Positions 25,148-33,497 are shown, counted from the first letter of the stretch. The stretch: DNA of 64,000 nucleotides from Shewanella sp. GD04112 (GCF_029835735.1 NZ_JAOEAL010000001.1:1302001-1366000); one strand, 5' to 3'. The notes: a model not told the origin generated them from the letters alone. A program made the numbers and translations.

Positions 25148-25224
25148 GCGCATGTAGCTCAGCTGGATAGAGTACCTGGCTACGAACCAGGCGGTCGGAG
25201 GTTCGACTCCTTCCATGCGCACCA
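25148..25224 (+). tRNA. tRNA-Arg (anticodon ACG), variant B
   Basis: Appears identical to the copy at 24870, with acceptor stem GCGCATG/CATGCGC, T-loop TTCGACT and encoded CCA. Confidence 0.97.
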
Positions 25225-25268
25225 ATTCGCCGACAGAGCCTTAGCTTTGTTAGCAAAACGCAAAAATC

Positions 25269-25345
25269 GCGCGTGTAGCTCAGCTGGATAGAGTACCTGG
25301 CTACGAACCAGGCGGTCGGAGGTTCGAATCCTTCCACGCGCACCA
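25269..25345 (+). tRNA. tRNA-Arg (anticodon ACG), variant A
   Basis: Third copy of variant A, with encoded CCA. Confidence 0.97.
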
Positions 25346-25381
25346 TTTTAGTAAGCATTAGCTTACAAATGCAGATTTTGC

Positions 25382-25473
25382 GGAGAGGTGGCCGAGTGGC
25401 CGAAGGCGCTCCCCTGCTAAGGGAGTATGGGCTTTATCTCCCATCGAGGGTTCGAATCCCTCCTTCTCCGCCA
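25382..25473 (+). tRNA. tRNA-Ser (anticodon GCU), second copy
   Basis: Appears identical to the 92-base tRNA-Ser at 24655. Together with the following Arg gene it repeats the Ser-Arg order that opens the cluster, pointing to a past tandem duplication. Confidence 0.97.
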
Positions 25474-25567
25474 TTCTATTCCTAGTGAATAGATTTAATT
25501 TGCGAGACTTAAGTGCTTCTTCTAGACTCAAGTCTATCGGTAAGGTGGCAACTTACCCAGTATTTAA

Positions 25568-25644
25568 GCGCGTGTAGCTCAGCTGGATAGAGTACCTGGC
25601 TACGAACCAGGCGGTCGGAGGTTCGAATCCTTCCACGCGCACCA
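25568..25644 (+). tRNA. tRNA-Arg (anticodon ACG), variant A
   Basis: Last tRNA of the cluster, variant A, 24 bases before the terminator. Encoded CCA. Confidence 0.97.
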
Positions 25645-25667
25645 TCTACTTAGTTAGATTTAGATAA

Positions 25668-25695
25668 GCCCTGCAAGCAATTGCAGGGCCTTTTT
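25668..25695 (+). terminator. Terminator of the tRNA cluster
   Basis: GCCCTGCAA-GCAA-TTGCAGGGC, a perfect 9-bp stem, followed by CTTTTT. Confidence 0.93.
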
Positions 25696-26005
25696 AATGA
25701 AATTTTTCTGCTTCATCTCGAATCAATCCTTATCTGTTCCCATGCTTTAAAACCTTGATAATTCGCTTCTTGCGCCACGCTATGTTTAATCTAGTACCTA
25801 TGCCTTAAGCGATGATGTTATCGCGCTGGCTTGCTGTTTAGCGCCTGATAAAGAGATAGCTGTAAGGGTTATCTTGACTCGCAAGTTGAGCTGTAAAAGA
25901 GACGAAGAGATAAGCATGGAACAAGGGATTGATGAGTGACTTCGCGTCTTAGGGACGAGTCCTGAGAGAGGTTTGAAGAGTGTTAGCGCAGCAATTTGGG
26001 GAAAT
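25696..26005. other. Intergenic region between the tRNA cluster and valS
   Basis: I see no gene, repeat or RNA signature in these 310 bases. Short frames on both strands have no ribosome site or recognisable product. Confidence 0.5.
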
Positions 26006-26035
26006 AAAAAGGGCTGTAAAATACAGCCCTTTTTA
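26006..26035. terminator. Terminator after valS
   Basis: GGGCTGT-AAAAT-ACAGCCC stem between A and T runs. It serves valS on the minus strand. Confidence 0.9.
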
Positions 26036-26050
26036 GCGTAGATGTCGTGA

Positions 26051-28927
26051 TTAGGCTTCTAGCTTAGCAAACTCGGCTTTTTGCTCTTTTAGTTTGTCCA
26101 TATCACGGCTCAGATCGGCCATCTTGGCGCGTTCTTTATCAATGACGGCTGGCGGTGCTTTCGCCACGAAGCCTTCATTCGATAATTTACCTTCGATACG
26201 GGCAATCTCTTGAGTCAGCTTCTCAAGCTGCTTGTCGATGCGAGCCATTTCAGCCGCGACATCCACCAGACCTGCCATCGGAATCAATAATTCCATTTCG
26301 CCAATCAGACCTGTGGTCGACATTGGCGCTGTTTCACCTTCGCCAAGAATCGTCATGCTCTCTAAGCGCGCAAGCGTTGTGAAGAAGGCTTGGTTAGCTT
26401 CAACACGGGCTTGATCTTGGGCGCTCACGCCACGCAGTAGGGCATTTAATGGCTTAGAAGGCGCAATATTGAGTTCGGCACGGATATTACGTACTGCAAC
26501 AATGACTTGCTTAACCCACTCGAGATCGGCCATCGCGGTCGCATCTACTTTGGCGGCATCATAGCTTGGGAATGGTGCCAGCATGATGGTGTCGCCTTGA
26601 GCGCCAGTCAGTGGTTTAACGCGTTGCCAGATGGTTTCAGTGATGTATGGCATCATTGGGTGCATCAAGCGTTGCATCGCTTCTAACACATTGACCAGCG
26701 TATGGCGGGTGCCACGCATTTGCGCTTCATTGCCGTTTTGCAGTACTGGTTTAGTTAACTCTAAATACCAATCGCAGAACTGGTTCCAGGTGAACTCGTA
26801 CAGCGTGTTCGCTGCAAGGTCGAAACGGTAGTTTGTCATGTGGTCGTCGTAGGTTTTCACGGTTTGGTTGAATAAACCGATAATCCAGCGATCCGCCAGT
26901 GACAGTTCCATTTCACCGCCTTGGTAATCTGGTGAGTTCGGACCGCAATCTTGGCCTTCGGTATTCATCAGCACGTAACGTGACGCGTTCCAAAGCTTGT
27001 TACAGAAGCTGCGGTAACCGTCTAAACGCTTCATATCCCAGTTGATATCACGGCCAGTTGAGGCCATTGCCGCTAGGGTAAAGCGCAGGGCATCGGTACC
27101 GTGGGCTTCGATGCCATTTTCAAATTCTTTACGGGTGCTCTTTTCGATCTTGGCGGCGAGTTGAGGTTGCATCATGTTGCCGGTGCGTTTTTCAACTAGG
27201 GCTTCTAGATCAATACCGTCAATCATATCCAATGGGTCAAGTACGTTGCCCTTAGATTTTGACATCTTGTTACCTGCTTCATCGCGGATAAGGCCAGTCA
27301 CATAAACGGTTTTAAATGGTACCTGTGGCTTACCGTCTTCATCTTTGATGAAGTGCATGGTCATCATGATCATACGGGCAACCCAGAAGAAGATGATGTC
27401 AAAACCCGTCACCAACACATCTGTCGGGTGGAAGGTTTTTAAATCTTCAACATTGTCAGGCCAGCCTAAGGTCGAGAATGTCCATAGGGCTGAGCTGAAC
27501 CAGGTATCCAGTACGTCTTCATCTTGGCGCAGGGCAATTGAATCATCGATATTGTGCTTAGCACGCACTTCAGCTTCGTTACGGCCAACATATACCTTAC
27601 CGTTCGCATCGTACCAAGCGGGAATGCGGTGACCCCACCATAATTGGCGAGAGATACACCAATCTTGAATGTCGCGCATCCAAGAGAAGTACATGTTTTC
27701 GTACTGCTGCGGCACAAACTTAATGTCGCCATTTTCAACGGCTTCGATAGCGGTTTTCGCCATAGGCGCAACGGCGACGTACCATTGGTCGGTCAGCATA
27801 GGTTCGATTACTACGCCAGAGCGGTCACCGTAGGGTACTTTTAGGCCGTGTGGCGCGATTTTTTCGAGCAGACCTAAGGTTTCAAATTCGGCCACGATAG
27901 CATCACGAGCTTTGAAACGATCAAGGCCTGCGAAACGCTCTGGCAGGCTACCATCTAAGCTAGTGTTGATGGTGCCATCGGTATTGACGACTTCAGCGGA
28001 TGCACGAATGGCTGCATCTAAGGTCAACACGTTGAACATAGGAAGTTTGTGACGTTTACCGACTTCATAGTCGTTAAAGTCGTGGGCAGGAGTGATCTTC
28101 ACACAGCCTGTGCCAAACTCCATGTCTACATAGTCATCGGCAACGATAGGGATGCGACGATTAACAATTGGCAGCAGAATAAATTTGCCGATCAGCGCTT
28201 GATAACGCTCATCGTCTGGATGAACAGCAACTGCGCTATCGCCCAGCATAGTTTCTGGACGCGTGGTGGCGACTTCGAGGTAATCTTTACCGTCGGCAGT
28301 CAGCTCGCCATCGGCTAATGGATAACGCAGATGCCACATGTGGCCTTGCTTTTCTTTGTTTTCCACTTCGAGATCAGAAATCGCGGTATGTAGTTTAGGA
28401 TCCCAGTTCACTAAACGTTTACCACGGTAAATCAAATCATCTTCATAGAGACGGACAAACACTTCTTGTACGGCTTTAGACAAGCCTTCGTCCATAGTGA
28501 AGCGCTCACGGTCCCAATCCACTGAGGCGCCCATACGACGCAGCTGCTTAGTGATGGTGCCGCCAGATTGCGCTTTCCATTCCCATACTTTTTCCATAAA
28601 AGCATCGCGGCCAAGGTCATGGCGGCTCTTGCCTTCTTCGGCTTCAAGCTTACGCTCAACCAGCATTTGAGTCGCAATACCCGCATGGTCAGTACCGACT
28701 TGCCACAGGGTGTTTTTACCCTTCATACGTTGGTAGCGGATCAGTGTATCCATGATGGTATCTTGGAAAGCGTGGCCCATGTGCAAGCTGCCCGTCACGT
28801 TAGGTGGCGGGATCATGATGCAATAGTTGCCTTGTGAGGCATCGCCGTGGGGCTTAAAGTAACCTTGCTCTTCCCAGTTTTGGTAAAGAGTCTGCTCAAT
28901 GGACTGAGGATCGTATGTTTTTTCCAT
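26051..28927 (-). CDS. valS: Valine--tRNA ligase
   Basis: ValRS charges tRNA-Val and edits threonine. The 958-residue protein is a class I synthetase with the HIGH-type motif in PPPNVTGSLHMGHAF (about residue 41), the CP1 editing domain with TTRPETMLGDSAVAVHP, the KMSKS motif in GNKMSKSKGN (about 553) and the C-terminal coiled coil (about 890-958, rich in Lys/Glu/Leu) that binds tRNA. It starts 15 bases after the holC stop, so the two are very likely cotranscribed, as in other gammaproteobacteria. Confidence 0.98.
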   Translation of the reverse strand: MEKTYDPQSIEQTLYQNWEEQGYFKPHGDASQGNYCIMIPPPNVTGSLHMGHAFQDTIMDTLIRYQRMKGKNTLWQVGTDHAGIATQMLVERKLEAEEGKSRHDLGRDAFMEKVWEWKAQSGGTITKQLRRMGASVDWDRERFTMDEGLSKAVQEVFVRLYEDDLIYRGKRLVNWDPKLHTAISDLEVENKEKQGHMWHLRYPLADGELTADGKDYLEVATTRPETMLGDSAVAVHPDDERYQALIGKFILLPIVNRRIPIVADDYVDMEFGTGCVKITPAHDFNDYEVGKRHKLPMFNVLTLDAAIRASAEVVNTDGTINTSLDGSLPERFAGLDRFKARDAIVAEFETLGLLEKIAPHGLKVPYGDRSGVVIEPMLTDQWYVAVAPMAKTAIEAVENGDIKFVPQQYENMYFSWMRDIQDWCISRQLWWGHRIPAWYDANGKVYVGRNEAEVRAKHNIDDSIALRQDEDVLDTWFSSALWTFSTLGWPDNVEDLKTFHPTDVLVTGFDIIFFWVARMIMMTMHFIKDEDGKPQVPFKTVYVTGLIRDEAGNKMSKSKGNVLDPLDMIDGIDLEALVEKRTGNMMQPQLAAKIEKSTRKEFENGIEAHGTDALRFTLAAMASTGRDINWDMKRLDGYRSFCNKLWNASRYVLMNTEGQDCGPNSPDYQGGEMELSLADRWIIGLFNQTVKTYDDHMTNYRFDLAANTLYEFTWNQFCDWYLELTKPVLQNGNEAQMRGTRHTLVNVLEAMQRLMHPMMPYITETIWQRVKPLTGAQGDTIMLAPFPSYDAAKVDATAMADLEWVKQVIVAVRNIRAELNIAPSKPLNALLRGVSAQDQARVEANQAFFTTLARLESMTILGEGETAPMSTTGLIGEMELLIPMAGLVDVAAEMARIDKQLEKLTQEIARIEGKLSNEGFVAKAPPAVIDKERAKMADLSRDMDKLKEQKAEFAKLEA

Positions 28928-28942
28928 GGGAACGTATCTGTC

Positions 28943-29407
28943 TCAAGCTAAATTAAGTGGATGTGTTGCTAAATTTTGGGTTGTTAATTCAATCCCTAAG
29001 CCACGATATTGGCGGTAGCGTTCACGTGCTATCGCTTTATGTTGGTCGTCATTAGCCACAAAATCGAAGATTTGACCAAAGTTTACCGCAAACGGAGGTA
29101 CTTGGTCTGCAAGATTAATCAGAAGTTGGCGACTTTTGTTTGGGCCGAGTCTGTCAAAACCGATTTCAACGGGTGAGCCTGTGGTGGGGCCTTCACCTTT
29201 GAGGTTATGGGGGACAAATGCACTGGGTTCAAACTGCCATAGTAACTCGTCGATTTCGAAGGCGATGTTCTTGTCCTGACAGTGAATATAGACCTGCTGC
29301 TGGTTTATAAATCCCTGTTGGGCTAGACGGCAAGCCAATTGATACATGTCATTAAGGGCCGTGTTCACGCCCATCGGCGGCAGTAAATAAAACAGCGCTT
29401 GAGTCAT
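28943..29407 (-). CDS. holC: DNA polymerase III chi subunit HolC
   Basis: HolC links the clamp loader to single-strand binding protein at the replication fork. The 154-residue product matches the chi family, with ACRLAQQGFINQQQVYIHCQD near residue 25, the DELLWQFEPSAFVPH motif, and the C-terminal RERYRQYRGLGIEL. AAGG lies upstream of the ATG. In many gammaproteobacteria pepA precedes holC. Here the upstream side is a long stretch without a gene. Confidence 0.93.
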   Translation of the reverse strand: MTQALFYLLPPMGVNTALNDMYQLACRLAQQGFINQQQVYIHCQDKNIAFEIDELLWQFEPSAFVPHNLKGEGPTTGSPVEIGFDRLGPNKSRQLLINLADQVPPFAVNFGQIFDFVANDDQHKAIARERYRQYRGLGIELTTQNLATHPLNLA

Positions 29408-29616
29408 GATTTCAATGCCTTGCTTAAAGTTATAGACGAACGGGTAAGTCTACACTAAAACTCAAGCGGGGTTAACGTTTAGCTTCGGGGTTTTTCGCGG
29501 GAGATTGAGCAGCGGGGACAGGGGTTGGCTTAAGCCGTTACTGTGCCAAATGTGCACAGCTTAAGTACTCGCTTAAGGCTAAGACTAATGGTTAAACGAC
29601 TATGGGTTTTCGGGAT

Positions 29617-29645
29617 ATAAAAGCAAAGCGCACCCGAAGGTGCGC
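29617..29645 (-). terminator. UUCG-loop terminator on the minus strand
   Basis: On the minus strand GCGCACC-TTCG-GGTGCGC (very stable tetraloop) is followed by TTTGCTTTTAT. It ends a transcript coming from the gene-poor region upstream of holC, not a recognised gene. Confidence 0.65.
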
Positions 29646-29769
29646 TGGTTGAAAGACTGGTCAAACAAACTATTCCTCCTAGGTTATTGAGCATTGTTAT
29701 TAAAGGATTTATTGACGTTTTGTGAATAAACAACACATATTGCATTAGATTTTGTTTATTCAGCAGGTT

Positions 29770-29820
29770 AACTCACTTTCAACTTACAATTTCAACTTAC
29801 ATTTTCACTTACGATTACAC
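29770..29820. repeat. Three to four 12-13 bp direct repeats (AACTTACAATTTC-like)
   Basis: Plus-strand units are AACTCACTTTC, AACTTACAATTTC, AACTTACATTTTC and ACTTACGATTAC, head to tail. The 12-mer AATTTCAACTTA from this block recurs inverted at about 30386-30397. The spacing of just over one helical turn suits cooperative protein binding. Confidence 0.65.
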
Positions 29821-30251
29821 TACAGAATATAAATAAAGGAATCTGGCCGATATTAGTACTTAAAAAGGTACTGGGTATTTTGCTGTTAAGCAGCTCGCCT
29901 TGTTCCGTGTTATCTAAATTCTTTTTTACTCACTATTTGTAATATGCCCACTTGCTCATATTACCGATAACGCTATTAACCTCCTCATATTGTTTGACTG
30001 TTAAGAAGCTAATTCACCTAAAGTGGTCTTTCATGGTACCTATGGTGGCTCTATTGCTGACGTCCTCCTCTTGATTGTTACATTTGGGCTCAAAGAGTGT
30101 GTAAGACTAAAATTGGCAATATGATGTAGTAGGTTACTCCTTTATGATCGACTCGTGTGTTAACACCCATTTAGTGCGTTTGTCGTTAGTTGTTGGTCAT
30201 CGGTCTCTATTTTTTAGTAACCTCGCATCTCATTTGATCATCGGAGGGAAA

Positions 30252-30371
30252 ATGCATAAATATTACAGCTTGGCGTTACTTATTAATTTATGTGGCTGTC
30301 TTAATGTAACTGCCTGTGTCACTATTTTTGAGTATGAGTTTTGTGTGGCGGCGTACTCCTTCTTATGGTGA
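30252..30371 (+). CDS. Possible 39-residue small protein with lipoprotein-like N terminus
   Basis: An ATG six bases after GGAGGG opens a 39-residue frame. The product starts MHKYYSLALLINLCGC, a hydrophobic stretch with Cys residues placed like a lipobox, and continues with aromatic and hydrophobic residues (FEYEFCVAAYSFLW). An in-frame ATG 36 codons upstream has no ribosome site. I know no family. The strong ribosome site is the main support, and the frame could be chance in A+T-rich DNA. Confidence 0.4.
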   Translation: MHKYYSLALLINLCGCLNVTACVTIFEYEFCVAAYSFLW

Positions 30372-30573
30372 TATTTAACGCTTTTAAGTTGAAATTCACA
30401 TCACTTCGATTCTGCTGTCACTTAGTAAAGTGTAGTAGTTATTTACAGGTTCACACTCTTTTTACTGACCATTAGGATGGTCTATCAAACATTTTGCTAA
30501 AAAATGTGACCTATTAAACCTTATCTACTTTATGCTCTCGAAGTGATGTGGTCTCGCACTAACATCGAGTAAC

Positions 30574-30930
30574 TTAAGCTGCATCTTCCTCCTCGTAATC
30601 ATCCTCGACATTAACAGCGTCTTCGGGATGAGCAATGGATGCGAAACGTTGTGCTTCAGGTTTATGGGTTAATCGATTGAGTTGTTTCTCTAATTTTTGA
30701 CCCATGGCCGTAATGGCTGCATAAAGATTGTCGTGTTTTGCTTGAGCAAAAAGTTCTCCATTTGGGATGCCAACCGATGCTTCAATTTTGAAACCAGGTT
30801 TCTCCTCTGTGATGATGACATGGGGATTAATCAACTGCACATCGTGCCTAGAAAGTTTGTCAAAACGGCTTTCAATGCGTTCACGGATTGGGGCAGTGAC
30901 TTCTAGTTGTTTGCTCGTAATCTTTAGCAT
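30574..30930 (-). CDS. raiA: Ribosome-associated inhibitor RaiA (YfiA, HPF family)
   Basis: RaiA binds the 30S subunit in stationary or cold-stressed cells, blocks tRNA sites and keeps ribosomes as inactive 70S monomers. The 118-residue product starts MLKITSKQLEVT and aligns with E. coli YfiA through INPHVIITEEKPGFKIEASV and the helix AITAMGQKLEKQLNRLTHK. Its C-terminal acidic tail (VEDDYEEEDAA) is the feature that separates RaiA from HPF. The ATG is preferred over a GTG three codons earlier because AAGG lies eight bases before it. A second family member (hpf) is at 50465. Confidence 0.9.
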   Translation of the reverse strand: MLKITSKQLEVTAPIRERIESRFDKLSRHDVQLINPHVIITEEKPGFKIEASVGIPNGELFAQAKHDNLYAAITAMGQKLEKQLNRLTHKPEAQRFASIAHPEDAVNVEDDYEEEDAA

Positions 30931-30989
30931 ATGTTGCACCTTCTATTTGTTTCCTTCGATTTCAGATTACCAATCTATACCCTTAAAAA

Positions 30990-31005
30990 CGAGATCTAAA
31001 TCACA
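30990..31005 (-). promoter_or_regulatory. Possible CRP site upstream of raiA
   Basis: TGTGATTTAGATCTCG on the minus strand matches the left half of TGTGA-N6-TCACA fully and the right half at three of five bases. The centre is about 67 bases before the raiA ATG. CRP control of this gene family is known in enterics. Here it is inferred from a partial match. Confidence 0.35.
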
Positions 31006-31227
31006 TTTTTTACCCTGTTCAGTTCTGTTCGTTGGTTATTTGATCGCTTAGACAAATCTCGCGGATTCTTGGTCGAAAAGGCTTGAATTGGTTATCGGAA
31101 CAGGCCATATTTGATGGGATAACTACGCAGTCTTTCCCATCATTTACCTATCTTTACTTTAAGTTTTTCATTAGATCCCGATAAAATACCTTCACTTATT
31201 TCATTGCTCAGTCGAGTGGCAGGTATT

Positions 31228-31917
31228 ATGGAAACCGAACATATCAAAGTTAAAGTCTGGGATTTACCCACACGCTTTTTTCACTGGGGCATGGTGGCCC
31301 TCATGGCCTTACTCTGGTGGAGCGCCGAAGTGGGCGAAATGCAATGGCACCAGATCTTTGCTTATAGTTTGTTGATCCTGATTGGCTTTCGGCTTTTATG
31401 GGGCTTGATTGGCAGTGATACTGCGAGGTTTAGTCACTTCGTGCATCATCCCAAGGTGGTGTTTGAATATTTGAAAGACGTTCGCGCAAAGGGCGTGTCA
31501 GTGGTTTTAGGGCATAACCCGATGGGCGGTTATATGGTGATTGTGTTGATTGCCATTATTAGCTTACAGCTTATCACTGGACTCTTTGCTACCGATGATG
31601 TGTTTACCGAAGGTCCTCTGTACAGCTATGTGAGTGCTGATACTGCTTCGTTTCTCACTTGGTTGCATAAGATGAATTTCAACCTCATCTTAGCCTTGAG
31701 TGCCGTGCATGTGTTGGCTGTCGTTGTACACGCGCTTAAAGGTGACAAATTAGTGGGAGCCATGCTCAGCGGTTATAAACGCGTGTCTAAGGTTGAGCAC
31801 GCCGAATCTGAAACTCAGTTGGTGTTTAAATCACACTGGTTGGCCTTAATCGTGCTGTTAATCATCGCTGGAGTGGTGTTTACCTATTTGATGTGGCCCA
31901 TAGTACAAGTGCTCTAG
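31228..31917 (+). CDS. Cytochrome b561-family membrane protein
   Basis: The 229-residue product belongs to the bacterial b561 / Ni-Fe hydrogenase b-subunit-like family: four core membrane helices with His residues for two b hemes (FFHWGM, MQWHQIFAYS, LHKMNFNLILALSAVHVLAVVVHAL) plus a C-terminal helix. Such proteins pass electrons between quinones and periplasmic or soluble partners. The ATG at METEHIKVKVWDLPTR is chosen because the family starts with KVWDxxTRxxHW. It is convergent with the cytochrome c' gene across a shared terminator. The two may be physiologically linked, but the partner is unknown. Confidence 0.88.
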   Translation: METEHIKVKVWDLPTRFFHWGMVALMALLWWSAEVGEMQWHQIFAYSLLILIGFRLLWGLIGSDTARFSHFVHHPKVVFEYLKDVRAKGVSVVLGHNPMGGYMVIVLIAIISLQLITGLFATDDVFTEGPLYSYVSADTASFLTWLHKMNFNLILALSAVHVLAVVVHALKGDKLVGAMLSGYKRVSKVEHAESETQLVFKSHWLALIVLLIIAGVVFTYLMWPIVQVL

Positions 31918-31932
31918 CCAATGCTGAACATT

Positions 31933-31961
31933 AAAAAAGCCTGCATGTAGCAGGCTTTTTT
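31933..31961. terminator. Bidirectional terminator between cytochromes b561 and c'
   Basis: AAAAAAGCCTGC-ATGTA-GCAGGCTTTTTT, a symmetrical stem with A and T runs on either side. Confidence 0.93.
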
Positions 31962-31982
31962 ATTAGACATTACAACGCGTAA

Positions 31983-32432
31983 TTAGTCTTTTTTGTACAC
32001 GTCGTGACAGCCTTTACAGCTCTTGCCTGTGTTCATAAAGGCTTGCTTGATTTCAGCTTGGTCACCTTTTTGAGCCACAGTCGCTAAAATAGCGGCATTT
32101 TCTTGGAAGGTTTTCATCTTAGCGTCGAAGTCAGCCTTGTCTTGCCATACTTTGGCTAACGCTTCGGTATCGCCTTTATCTGAACCTTCAATAAAGCCTT
32201 CGAAAGGAATGTGCGAAAGAGCAGCGACATTGTTGGCGCGCATTGCGAAGGTTTCAGCTTCGAAAGGTTTCTTGCCTTTCATCATTGCGCCCATATCGCC
32301 AAAGTTATAAGCAATCAGGCCAAATGCAGATTGGCGATATTCAATCGCGTCCTTCGCATCTTCAAAATTGTGTGCTTGTGCAGTTGAAGCCAATAAGGTA
32401 CCGGCAACGAGAGTCAGGAGTAATTTTTTCAT
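31983..32432 (-). CDS. Cytochrome c'
   Basis: The 149-residue precursor has a signal peptide (MKKLLLTLVAGTLLASTAQA) and a four-helix-bundle cytochrome c' body. The single heme c site CKGCH is near the C terminus with the Lys/Asp tail, as in the family. These periplasmic high-spin hemes bind NO and may protect against nitrosative stress. The start is set at the signal peptide. An upstream in-frame ATG would add 18 non-conserved residues. Confidence 0.93.
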   Translation of the reverse strand: MKKLLLTLVAGTLLASTAQAHNFEDAKDAIEYRQSAFGLIAYNFGDMGAMMKGKKPFEAETFAMRANNVAALSHIPFEGFIEGSDKGDTEALAKVWQDKADFDAKMKTFQENAAILATVAQKGDQAEIKQAFMNTGKSCKGCHDVYKKD

Positions 32433-32621
32433 CGTATTCTCACAAATTAGCGTCGAAGTGTGACATTGCGCTCCTATTGTACACAAATTAACTCAATGTA
32501 CTAGAAGCATTTTTGTCAGTTTTTGTTTAGGCAGGAGGGATAAACGTAACAAGTTATTTGTTGGTTGAGTAAATCTGCTAAACTGCCGTTGTAATGCTTA
32601 AACAATACTACTGGGGCGATT

Positions 32622-32897
32622 ATGCGAGCCAATTGGGACTTAGTTTTAGAGAAAATATTGAGCCATGGAAACTATGAAGAACTCTCAGTGTTGTTCCATT
32701 TATTGCTGACAGAAGAAGAGCGCAGTGCGATCGCGGGACGATTAAAGGTATTTCAATTATTACTGGATGGTGAGATGAGCCAGCGGCAAATCGCGGCGGA
32801 ATACGAGGTCAGCATCGCCACGATCACACGCTGTTCAAACTATTTAAAGAATATGGCACCCAGCCATAGAGAAAAAATTCAACAGCTCATCAAATAA
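32622..32897 (+). CDS. trpR: Trp operon repressor TrpR
   Basis: TrpR binds tryptophan and represses trp genes. The 91-residue product has the family's helical body (LFHLLLTEEERSAIAGRLKV) and the helix-turn-helix MSQRQIAAEYEVSIATITR followed by CSNYLK. This strongly resembles E. coli TrpR, with Cys in place of Gly in the usual TRGSN. It stands alone, with no trp genes nearby, so it acts in trans. No TrpR operator was recognised in front of it. Confidence 0.88.
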   Translation: MRANWDLVLEKILSHGNYEELSVLFHLLLTEEERSAIAGRLKVFQLLLDGEMSQRQIAAEYEVSIATITRCSNYLKNMAPSHREKIQQLIK

Positions 32898-32927
32898 GGT
32901 CGCTATGGTGCCTTTATCCTTAATAGC

Positions 32928-33305
32928 CTAAAACATTGGGGTGACAGGCAACTTATGGCGACGATAAAGCGTACGTCTTACCAGAATGTAGAAGCTGTAG
33001 CTTAAGAGTAATATGGCTAATAATGGGTAAAACTTTTCGGGTAAAAACTTAAAGATGGACAATGCACCTAGCAAGTATAAGAAGGGTAATAGGTCATAAA
33101 TCATTTTAGGGATCCCGCCTGATTTCCTACGTTTGATAGGGTCGGTGCGACGGTTTTGGGAGCGCATAGTGTAAATTCTTGCGCCAAGCACAAAGATGAC
33201 AGCTGCAGCAATCAAAGCATAATTGGGTTCGAGCAGCATAAAGCTTGCGATGCCTAATGCCATATAACCGTAAGGTAAAGCTTCATATACAGGTTTTGTT
33301 AACAT
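32928..33305 (-). CDS. Small membrane protein, hypothetical
   Basis: I do not recognise the 125-residue product. It has two N-terminal hydrophobic segments (about residues 10-27 and 29-45), a basic middle (RSQNRRTDPIKRRKSGG) and two further hydrophobic segments (about 68-84 and 90-108), ending in a basic tail. The two halves look alike (PVYEALPYGYMALG and MIYDLLPFLYLLGA), which suggests an internal duplication. The second ATG is preferred because GGAG stands five bases before it. It lies between trpR and slyD and could be an independent unit. Confidence 0.75.
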   Translation of the reverse strand: MLTKPVYEALPYGYMALGIASFMLLEPNYALIAAAVIFVLGARIYTMRSQNRRTDPIKRRKSGGIPKMIYDLLPFLYLLGALSIFKFLPEKFYPLLAILLLSYSFYILVRRTLYRRHKLPVTPMF

Positions 33306-33416
33306 ATGCACTCCGTCGCGTGATATCGAAATAGGTTTAAAACCCTAATATTCCAGTTAAAAATGCTAAATCTATCTAAAACTTCCGTGTTTACCTTTGG
33401 ATTATAAACATTTGTT

Positions 33417-33452
33417 GATAAAAAAAGCACCTCCTTATGTAAGGAAGTGCTT
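33417..33452 (-). terminator. Terminator after slyD
   Basis: On the minus strand GCACTTCCTTA-CAT-AAGGAGGTGC is followed by seven T, 46 bases past the slyD stop. Confidence 0.87.
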
Positions 33453-33497
33453 CATTATCTTGCTCGGGTTAGTGAGCTTTAGGCGTTACGGCCTAGA

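Larger units (their letters stand above)
29408..30251. other. Long stretch without a confident gene, upstream of holC
   Basis: About 840 bases have no coding region I can support. The contents are a minus-strand hairpin terminator at 29617-29645 preceded (on that strand) by AGGAGGAATAG, three to four 12-13 bp repeats at 29770-29820, and an A+T-rich remainder. The minus strand has three AGGAGG-type motifs between 29685 and 30080, each followed by only very short frames. It could carry a small RNA, a short-peptide gene or decayed DNA. Nothing in it resembles a known family. Confidence 0.45.

Noticed and set aside
24690..25358. A 222-codon open frame on the minus strand with repeated EGFEPPTAWFVARYSIQL-like units
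   Set aside because: It is the antisense reading of the tRNA-Arg and tRNA-Ser genes. The protein repeats simply mirror the repeated tRNAs.
29630..30140. CsrB-like regulatory RNA on the minus strand, suggested by AGGAGG motifs and a terminator
   Set aside because: Only about seven GGA triplets in 500 bases and not in hairpin loops; CsrB/RsmY-type RNAs carry many more.
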